A stretch of 64,000 nucleotides of DNA from the NCBI RefSeq assembly GCF_026151205.1, contig NC_087083.1:12708944-12772943 (forward strand), read 5' to 3'. The notes below the pieces were generated by a model, which saw only the letters and a list, made by a program, of their open reading frames with translations, was not told the DNA's origin and made no database searches. Source of the DNA: Bolinopsis microptera. Taxonomy: Eukaryota; Ctenophora; Tentaculata; Lobata; Bolinopsidae. A program made the translations under genes and the position numbers. Shown here piece after piece: positions 31,856 through 40,766 of the stretch; position 1 is the stretch's first letter, and each line of letters opens with the position of its first letter.

Positions 31856-31985
31856 TAGAGACAGGACTGTTCCAGATCAAAACTTATCAAAACTTAATAA
31901 ACTTAAAACTATTTTTTTAAAGCTATAGTTTCATGTCCATCATGTTTATCTTTTATGTTATCTTAGCCTACATTCGTATTTTTTT

Positions 31986-33576
31986 ATTTCTATAATAATT
32001 TCTTCATTAAGAAGAAAGAATGTCAGCTTACCCAAACTGATAAATAACACGATCTAGTGACACTGACAATTGACACGTGTCACCACTTGTTTCACCACCC
32101 AGCTTTGAAGATCTCCACGAGATTTTCCCGCGGTAAACCCCCAAATTACCTCGTGTCCAGGACGGGGAATAGCAAGCAATATCATAAATTATCTGGAAAC
32201 AAAGAAGGTGAAACTCTTCAATATCAGTTAACAAATCGCAGCATTAATGAGCGATGATAAACCATAACTGTATCCTAATCGAGAATATTTTATTCATATA
32301 TTTGACGAAAAGTAAGTTATAACGTTAGCAATGCCGTCAGAAAAACGAGGAACAGATTAAACTACTGCTCTGCCATCAAAGGGATGAAGACTAATAATAT
32401 AAGTTATATCAAAAAAGCAATGCCGTCAGAAAGACCAATTAGTATGATTTATGTTAATATATAAAGGACAAAAGATTTTCGAAACAAAATATTGAGGAGA
32501 CCAGAATCTCACCGAAAAGAAAGTGAGTGGAACTGTGAGGAGATCCAAACAGAAAAAGTAAGATGTTCAAGCAGGTTGTATTGCTTTTCAGGTCCGTAGA
32601 TTGATTCATATTTAATTAGGAGTACGAACAAACAATTCCGCTAACTGTAATTAATATATAGCACGATACGATATCTCTACTTTGAACAAGCCCGCTCTTA
32701 ATTAGAAACAGATATCAAAGCAAAATTTAATAATATCAGACAACACAAATCAGAAATTGAATCAAAGTTAAGAACCTTCACATCATCCAACTTTCAATTA
32801 AAGATGAAAAAATGGAAAGACATGATTATTTTGTATTTAAATTTAACTGTTAAATAGAGTCATGGTTGACGTTGTAAACCCGAACCAATCCAACAACGAT
32901 TCCTCTTTCCAGGAAGGCAGCAGATAGCAATACACGCCTAAAATTTGAGAATTTAATAAAATGTATTACAGAAAGTAGCTCACGACGAGGACGGGAACAA
33001 TGAAGATGCAAAATCTGAATGCAATATCAGAATTTCAGCAGATAATAGTTGTAATAAAAATCACAACTTAACAATCCCAGTGTGGTTAAATCGCGACAAC
33101 GGAGAGATAGTCGCTCTGTACCAACCGGATTCAGGATTGTACTTCAGGTAAAATAAAATAATATTGCAAGACTATGTCTATGTGTTCGGTTTGGTTCTAT
33201 CTTTATCTTTTTGTATTTTTATCTTTTTGTATTTTTATCTTTTCATATTTTTATCTTCTTATATTTTCAACTTTTTATATTTTCATCTTTTCATTTTTCA
33301 TGATAAGACAACAACGTGAGTTTGTTTCCGTCATTGTGATAATTAAATTTAGAAATGTGTAAAGAACCAATTTAATATTTTATAAATGTTAATGACGGTA
33401 AATACTTGCTCAATAAAAGTATGTCTGTAATCTATATAATATATTTAAATATGTCTTATCATTCAGGTTGATACGATAGAGAGGCTGTTGTTAGGTGGAG
33501 TTGAAGACTAGGGATCTCCTGACACTTGGTCCGGGGCAGCTGCTCAATGACGTCATCGTCTCTGGGTAGCTATAGA
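31986..33576 (+). repeat. Array unit 8, truncated inside exon G
   Basis: The 5' blocks (32075, 32332, 32465, 32847), the T-rich tract (33196-33300) and the start of exon G (33467-33570, shortened by a small deletion) are present. At GGGTAGCTATAGATTG (33565-33580) the sequence jumps back to the GTAGATTGATTCATATTTA block, starting unit 9. The join lies at short homology (TAG). Confidence 0.8.
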
Positions 33577-33899
33577 TTGATTCATATTTAATTAGGAGTA
33601 CGAACAAACAATTCCGCTAACTGTAATTAATATATAGCACGATACGATATCTCTACTTTGAACAAGCCCGCTCTTAATTAGAAACAGATATCAAAGCAAA
33701 ATTTAATAATTTCAGACAACATAAATCAGAAATTGGATCAAAGAACCTACACATCATCCAACTTTCAATTAAAAATGAAAAAAATGGGAAGACATGATTA
33801 TTTTGTATTTAAATTTAACTGTTAAATTATTAAATAGAGTCAAGGTTGTAAACCCGAACCAATCCAACAACGATTCCACTATTACGGTGTAGACTCAGA

Positions 33900-34109
33900 A
33901 TGTATGCTGTAAAGGAGGAGAGAGTACCTGCAGCTGGGTACAAGATTCGCGACCTTGCTGGGGCAAGGATTCAACGCCATCGACTCGATACATGGTTCAC
34001 CGGATACTTCCCAAATCTCAATGACCCAGAGGAGGAATTGGCGTTTTTTCATGAACCCAATCAGGACTACACTAAAATTACAGAACGTTGCTCAAGACGG
34101 GAACAATGA
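33900..34109 (+). CDS. Hypothetical 69-residue ORF, second copy
   Basis: The translation is identical to that at 29104-29313, showing that units 7 and 9 share a recent ancestor. The ORF ends EPNQDYTKITERCSRREQ. No domain is recognised. Confidence 0.45.
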   Translation: MYAVKEERVPAAGYKIRDLAGARIQRHRLDTWFTGYFPNLNDPEEELAFFHEPNQDYTKITERCSRREQ

Positions 34110-34299
34110 AGATGCAAAATCTGGATGCAATATCAGAATTTCAGCAGATATAGTTGTAATAAAAATCACAGTAACAATCCCAGTGTGGTTAAATCGCGAC
34201 AACGGAGAGCTAGTCGCTCTGTAGTCTGTACCAACCTGATTGTACTTCAGGTAAAATAAAATAGTATTGTGAAAATTTGTCTATGCGTTCGGTTTGTTT

Positions 34300-34472
34300 C
34301 TATCTTTATCATTTTATATTTTTATCTTTTCATATTTTTATCTTTTTATATTTTCAACTTTTTATATTTTTATCTTTTCATCTTTTCATTTTTTCATTTT
34401 TTCATTTTTTCATTTTTTCATTTTTTCATTTTTTCATTTTTTCATTTTTTCATTTTTTCATTTTTTCATTAT
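34300..34472 (+). repeat. T-rich tract with a pure TTTTTTCA microsatellite (unit 9)
   Basis: The first half is TTTTTATCTTTT-like as in other units. The second half is TTTTTTCA repeated about ten times, against about five in unit 7 (29590-29632). The microsatellite expanded after units 7 and 9 separated. Confidence 0.9.
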
Positions 34473-34632
34473 TAGACAACAACCGGAGTTTGTTTCCGTC
34501 ATTGTGATAATTAAATTTAGAAATGTGTGAAGAACCAAGTTAGTACTTTATAAAAGTTAATGACGGTAAATACTTGCTCAATAAAATTGTCTGTAATCTG
34601 TATAATATATTTAAATATGTCTTATCATTCAG

Positions 34633-36350
34633 GTTGATACGATAGAGAGGCTGTTGTTAGGTGGAGTTGAGCTGCAGACTAGGGATCTCCTGACACTTGG
34701 TCCGGGAAAGCTGCTAAATGACGTCATCGTCTCTGGGTGGCTACAATTCCTGTTCGCCCAGCACTCTTCGGAGACGTTTCATGTACCAGTACAGGGTCCA
34801 TTCCTCTATTTACATCTGAAGGAACTAACACAGACAGATGTAATTTTGAACATTTACTTACAATGATTTGTTCAATCCAGGGTTTAGCGTACTATATAAT
34901 ATACCCAACACTGTATTGCCTTGCTGAAGTTCCTCCGGTCTTATCGCACCCAAACCTCCCTCACCTATGCCGTTACTGGCAACCATCATTCGACCCTCCT
35001 GTACGAGGACCAACTGCTCATCACGTTGAAGAAACTGCGAGTTAATCTTCCTGATGATATTTTAGCTGTCGATTTTCAGGTAAGATTTTTAGTAGCAACA
35101 GCGGTAGTTTGGGTAACAACAGTTGACCTTTCAAATGTTGATTTTCACATTTCAAAAAGAGTTAGAAATAGATGCAGCTGTTCTAAAGGGACTGCTTCAA
35201 AACTTTTTTCCTAGTATATTGCAACGAAACTAAATTCAGGTAAATTCAGGTATCGAGATCACCGGCCACGTCCTGGCCGGTGACCGACAACTAGGAACCT
35301 CTCATTTCGGCCTCCCACAGGTATCACATCACATGGCCCAATCAGTGACGTATCGTTTGTGATGTGATCCATATTATAACCATCCTAACAGCCGGACAAC
35401 CAAGAACCTGGGTAGGGTTCACATGACAGTTTAGTAAGTAGCTGTGTATTATGAAGTATATTAAGAAGTGTTTGAGCTCTCGGTATGTGTTCACATTACG
35501 GACGTGAGCTGGTTGGCGACGATCTACCGTCACTAGAGAAGTGCCACAAAGCCATGCCCATATGCTTCGCTTCCCACCCCAACACTAGGATTGTGATTGA
35601 CTGTACCGAGGTATGATTTGAGTCCATTACCAGAATCGAATGAGCAGCTATAACTTTAGAGCTCAGACAAAATTACGTACTACAATATGTTATGTGACAG
35701 GTCAATAACGACGAATGGTGCCAAAGAGTCGCTCACACACTACTCTGTGGGCTTACGCTGCTAGTCCTGGTATGTGACGCCGAACATTGGCTGCTGATAG
35801 CCGTCACCACTTCCTCCATGAGGAAATACGACAGTTTGACGTCTTATGGACAGCAGTCATACACAAGACTCAGGAGGGCTTTCAGCATGCTCACACATGG
35901 CCGTAAATATGTATTATTAAAAATGTAATGTTTTAATCAGGGCCCGGTATGGTAAGAGAATATGATTTAAAATGATTTATATGTTGGTAACTGCAACTGG
36001 GAGTAAATATAATATTGTAGAATGGGTGCAGTGTGAATATTCCGTGAAGTATCTGGAAGAAAATAACAGTATCCGTAAAATGTTTCAAATAGTTAACATA
36101 TTCAGCACTGCTGGAGGTTCAGAAGATCCCCGTCCCCAAACAGACAAACGGAGTGGACTGCGGTGTATACATGCTTCTTTTTGCCGAGCGACTCATGCAG
36201 GTATGGTACATATCATGTGACGCCGAACATTGGCTGCTGATAGCCGTCACCAATTCCTCCATGAGGATATACGACAGCTTGGCGTGTTATGGACAGAAGA
36301 TATACAAAAGACTGGGGAGGGCTTTCAGCATGCTGACACATGGCCGTAAG
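34633..36350 (+). pseudogene. C48 protease exons with transposase exons, unit 9 (most complete protease)
   Basis: Exon G (34633-34839) is intact, 69 codons in phase 0, with KLLNDVIVSGWLQFLFAQHS. Exon H (34918-35079) is open with the HTH motif. Exon I is destroyed: only 35250-35262 and 35512-35610 remain around a foreign block. Exon J (35701-35902) is open but has RKYDSL in place of RIYDSL. K1 (about 36010-36095, YLEENNSIRKMFQ) and K2 (36106-36200, with NGVDCGVYMLLFAERLMQ; the preceding Gln pair is altered by CCCCAAAC) follow, then a second J (to 36350). If spliced G-J-K, most of a C48 domain (Asn-Asp, His, Asp, Cys) could be encoded. I call it a pseudogene because of the extra transposase exons and the frame conflict between K1 and K2. 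Confidence 0.65.
35263..35511. other. Foreign 249-bp block replacing part of transposase exon I
   Basis: The block runs from CGGCCACGTCCTGGCCGG to GGACGTGAGCT and is found in no other unit. It contains a CCGGCCA/TGGCCGG hairpin at its left end and a TCACATCAC...GTGATGTGA inverted pair (about 35325-35367). It replaces, and does not merely interrupt, the middle of exon I. No ORF is supported. Confidence 0.6.
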
Positions 36351-36554
36351 TCAAATTTGTATCATATGCACCATCTGTCTAGATTTAGGACAGCTAAATA
36401 TCTTGGAGCGAGGATGTAGGAGTACATCCAGTAAGCTAATGTTTGGAGGTATTCATATAAACATAATATCTTAAATTATAAACATATATTTTCTTTTTAT
36501 CATTTAAATTAATATCTGGTGGAACTGCAACTTTGGAGTACTTCTCAACAAAGG

Positions 36555-37690
36555 ATCATCTTGATAAAGCTGAGAGAGTGTTCAAAACACAGGGTAAATT
36601 AAAATACAAGATATTTATTTCAACGCAGTAAATCATTACAGCGAGCTTGAATAAACTCCTGAAGCAGCAAAAAGATGCATCGGAAGTACTTGTACCAAAA
36701 GAGGAAGATAGCAGAGCTCATGGTCCTGAAAAAATAACGACAAACACGTGCACCAGAATCCGGTCACGTGTTAAATGCAGAAACAGCAGCCCTATCTCTT
36801 TGCTTCCGCACTTCCTACCCCTACTCTGCACGGCAGCAAAAAATTAATTTCAGAGAGTCCTTTTGCACAATATATGCGACTGGGACACAAGCTGGGACAG
36901 TGCGCTGAACTATTTCCGGGTTTTCATGCACCGGCCTGTCCTCGCCGCCACCCCTTGTCGTCAGTGGTGCCCCCCCCCCCCCCACCAACTGGACGCGCAC
37001 GGACCAACACTTTATAGAACAAAGGAGTTTAGGCGAAGGAAGAAAATACGATATTCTATATCTTAAATTATTGATATTATATCTCTACAGAATTCTTACT
37101 TATCTCGGCCTCCTAAAAGATCAGAAAACATATTATCATATCACTCGATAGTTAAACTCGGCAACATAGTCAGCTTTATATTAGACTAGGTCACACCTTA
37201 CAAACCTTCCCTCTTCCAGCATGTCGGATTCACGTAACAAAAGAGAGCGGGAATCAGAATCTGAGACGTTTCATGTTTTTCATACACCCTTTCCTCGCCG
37301 CCACCCCTTGTCGTCAGTGGTGGCCCCAGCGACGGCGAGTCCTCGGCTGGGCTGTATCCTTACAGCTAAACAAGTATTAAGTCGTGTGCAACGAAGTTAT
37401 GCTAAGTGTTAGATACACAGGGAGCACTTCTTCATAGAGCGCTACCTGGAACTGGAAGACAGTGTCTAACAATGGGTAACCACTTAGACACTGCAAGAAA
37501 AATGCCGAGAAGGCTGAGGCATTTTCACATTTTTCTCTTGAAGAATCACAATGTAAATGGATCGTCATAGACGTCCAGGGCGTCGGTGAGACATGGATTG
37601 ATCCGTAAATTGTTTTGTCCCGACAATTGTATTAAGTGCCATCAAGACTTTCATTACTTCATTAATTAAGGCACAAATGAAAGACTGAGG
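36555..37690 (+). pseudogene. Alpha-kinase C-terminal region, long form (unit 9)
   Basis: The order is SLNKLLKQQKDASEVLVPKE, the long-form insert with a poly-C run (36968-36982), a private AT-rich piece (about 37010-37150), and MSDSRNKRERESESE (37221). NNG, AEAFSHFSLEESQCKWIVID, QGVGETWIDP and a deletion of the VKGT-CPAN part then follow. Frames change several times, so it is a remnant. Confidence 0.55.
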
Positions 37691-38166
37691 CCTTGTCACA
37701 TTTTAAAATTAAGTAAATTTTTTAAATCCTCAAATCAGGGAATAACAATGACACCGGCACATTAGAAAATAGTAGGAGGAAAGCTGCAGAAATTTGATAT
37801 AAACTATAATCAAAACTTAGAATCAAATAGAATAAAGTGTATGGAGAGTGAGGAGAAAATGTTGATAAAAGCAAGACATGTTCTATAATTTTAAAAACAA
37901 TAAAATGAGTGCTGGGTAAGATAACGTCAGTTTTAGCTATGTAAGCACTGTTCGTCAGGTAACCACTGTAATTACAACATCTGTTATTATATAAGTATTA
38001 ACCACTACATTAGAACAATGGAGATCAGATTTAGAGGTAAATACAAGGACCCAGAACATATTTTAAGCCCGAGGTCAGGACTCAGGTGCGAAGTCAGGTG
38101 CGGCTTCACGATATATATATAATGCAGCTTTAAAATAACAAGTGGTTTGACTGATTATGGATTGGG

Positions 38167-38448
38167 ATGTCCCTCTACACTTATCGGAATGGCAAAATAT
38201 ACTTTTCGGATTCAGTAAAGACGTGTCTACTTCAACTTGACGTTAAAACTCCAGTAAAGAGAAGAAACTGCCAAGAATGGAGGGAACTGTTAATCAAACC
38301 AGAGGATCTAGATCCCGATGAGAAAGTAATTGCAGCAGCACAAAAATTTTGTAGAAACTATAGATATAACCTCCGTTTCATCCTTTTTTGCCATTATGTG
38401 GCAAAGAAGCGATTTATAAACCTTTATTCCACTGGGAAGTTTGATTAG
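38167..38448 (+). CDS. Segment N ORF, right-edge copy
   Basis: The 93-residue ORF starts MSLYTYRNGKIYFSDSVKTC as at 11384, continues NCQEWRELLIKPEDLDPDEK and FCRNYRYNLRF, and then ends in unrelated AT-rich sequence (CHYVAKKRFINLYS). The segment N part is more diverged than other copies (PEDLDPDEK instead of LGIPDPDDK). No function is recognised. Confidence 0.35.
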   Translation: MSLYTYRNGKIYFSDSVKTCLLQLDVKTPVKRRNCQEWRELLIKPEDLDPDEKVIAAAQKFCRNYRYNLRFILFCHYVAKKRFINLYSTGKFD

Positions 38449-40766
38449 GTTTTAAAAATAAGATAATGTTTTAATAATTTTAAAAAAATATTGTATTGGA
38501 TAAATAATTAATGTTGGTGGGGAAATATTTATTATATATTTTTTGGTGGTGCTACCAAAAAGAACAAGCGTGAGAAACAGCTTGAAAACAATAGCTAAAG
38601 ATGTCCTTGTGGGTGACCTTCGAGGTCTTTCAATCAATCATAGAATGATACTGTAACAAGCTGTGATGGCGATCCGGTTGTCGATAAAATTGCGACTTCG
38701 ATGATGCGCCATGGAATAAGTAGTGTCATAATATAAATAAAATTAATGTTATATATATTTTTATTTCTTTCCAAGTAATAATAATAATTGTTTCATTATC
38801 AGCCAAAAAAATCGGTTACCCAACACCTTGTCTAGTGTGTTGCTCACCTATAATAATTGTCCGAGAAGACTTCAAGCAGAAGAAGTCAGGAAGGTTAAGT
38901 TAAACAAAAGGTATATGCGACTGGGACATAAGCTGGGTTTTATGCTCCCAGCACCAGCTGTCCTAAGTGTATTAAAGGTGCCACCAAGACTTTCTTTACT
39001 TCATTGATTAAGGCACAAAAGAAAGACTGAGGCCTTGTTCCATTTTAAAATTAAGTAAACTTTTTTTAATTCCTCAAATCAGGGAATAACAATGACACCG
39101 GCACATTGCACTTTGTTTAGTGTGTTGCTCACCTATAAAAGGTGTCCGAGAAGACTTCAAGCACAGGAAGTCAGGACGTTAAACAAAAGGAGAGCTGTTC
39201 TCCTGTGCAATGTGAGGAGAGCAATTGCTAATCTTCGATCTTAAGGCACAATGTATTATAGGTTAGTGTATATATAACCTAACCAAGTGTATGCTATAGA
39301 CTATTTCTGCTTTTATCATTATAATTTACTTGGTTTCTTTTGTCCCATGCTTCGTGCATTACATTAAGTAGCAATAGCATGTATAGGGTGTGATACAATG
39401 TAACAGCCCGGAGTTTGCTCTCTCTCTAACTGGGTCATACAGCAGGCTCTGGACAGCCAGGATACGATCAGAGTCATGAAGAGGTTTTTTGCGCCTTGCC
39501 TTCTTAACCTTCTTACTTAATACTTACCCCCCTCCCGACAGCCAGCGAGGGGTATAGAAATACTGACAGGTGTAGGGAGGGAAAATCAGTATGCTCTACT
39601 TAAAGTAGATAAATTGTCAAGTTTTATAAATCAAGATTAAATATTTGGGGTAAATATAATAGTGATATTTATGATGAATTTATTGAAATGTTTCAATCAC
39701 TTAATATTATTTTGTAATTTGTATCGACATACATCGTTTTTCAGTTATAAAGTTACCTAATGTCAATTAATTACTTTAGTAATTCTGATTAATTTGTATT
39801 GATTCATTATTTTTGACTTATAAATTAGTAACCATTTATATTACCGTCTAAAAATATTATTGCCAAAAGTTAAATTTTTGAAAGAATCAGAGAAGCGAGG
39901 GAAAGACATGATGTAATGATATGTCTCAAGGCCCTAAAATCCCCAACAAAGGAGATGTTCCAAAAAGAACTAAAGACCTCAGAGCCTTCATAAAGAAAAC
40001 ATGTCCCCCTGGGAAGGGAGAAGGGGGAAGAAAAACGAGTGGAACGAGCAAACGTGAAGTTCCTGTTGGCCTTGAAAAAGGGGATGGAGGAGAACTTGGA
40101 AGTGTTGGAGTTGTACACGCGTCCACCACTGTGCAGATTTTTTAAAATTCATTGAACGTAAATTTATATTATTATACTCACAGAAATTTTAGTATTGGCA
40201 CGTGAGTCGTGAACTGTTTTATGGTAATTTTAGACGTACAATTTTTAAAGTAATTATAAAAGGGTGATGATAGAAAGAGGATTTTTGGAACTAATTGTAG
40301 TACCCTATTATAATAGTACTATACAGTAAATACTATGACTAGGTCTAGGTGGTATTAGATCATGATGCGATGATGGAAAGTATCGACTGACTCCGAAAAA
40401 CAAACACGCGAAAGTTATTAAGAGTTTACGGGTACAAAACCAAAACTTTGAAAAATAGCCAAGTTTGAGCTAGAATATGAAACGATTGCACTTCCACAAT
40501 CGAAATTTGTATCTGATGAGGGCGGTAGTAAACTGACCACATCTACACTTAATTATACGTTACATTTCTGCTGACGTCAGCAATGCTCAGACCCCCTCCC
40601 CCCGTCAGCAACTGTCAGCATTTCCCCCTACCCCTCGGCTGCTGACGTCATAATATGTGAGTTACGCTAAGATGTAAGTTATTCAATAACATGCGTAAAT
40701 TTATAATCTAATAAAACTGACTGTACTCAATAATAATAGCAAACACTAACAAGCAATAATTTCAAG
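38449..40766. other. Right edge of the array and upstream region of the nicotinamidase gene
   Basis: The stretch is AT-rich. Scraps of the kinase segment lie at 38915-39100. A roughly 65-bp segment containing GTGTGTTGCTCACC is present twice, at 38832-38895 and 39115-39185. An ORF of 74 codons at 39921-40145 (MSQGPKIPNKGDVPKRTKDL) is Lys/Gly/Pro-rich; it matches no family I know and I do not call it. Two TGACGTCA octamers stand at 40572-40579 and 40643-40650. The first exon of nicotinamidase, with the catalytic Asp, was searched for by eye and not found. Confidence 0.5.

Larger units (their letters stand above)
28181..31985 (+). repeat. Array unit 7
   Basis: The layout is: CACGTGTCACCAC block (28255), GTCAGAAGAACGAGG block (28519), GGACAAAGGATTTTCG block (28647), AAATTTAACTGTTAAATTA block (29013), unit-7/9-specific ORF (29104-29313), T-rich tract (29503-29638), protease exons (29800-30396), transposase C-terminal exon (30464-30721), kinase long form (30722-31480), RNase H tail (31620-31855) and trailing block (31920-31985). 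Confidence 0.8.
33577..37810 (+). repeat. Array unit 9, last large copy
   Basis: The layout is: GTAGATTGATTCATATTTA block (33575), AAATTTAACTGTTAAATTA block, unit-7/9 ORF (33900-34109), T-rich tract (34300-34472), protease/transposase exons (34633-36350), kinase long form (36555-37690), and a remnant of the RNase H lead-in (37700-37810). Further right only small scraps of the array are left (38167-38448 and 38915-39100). Confidence 0.8.

Noticed and set aside
39921-40145. 74-codon Lys/Gly/Pro-rich ORF upstream of nicotinamidase, considered as its first exon
   Set aside because: It lacks the V-D-x-Q-N-D-F motif expected in the N-terminal exon and has no convincing donor in the right phase.
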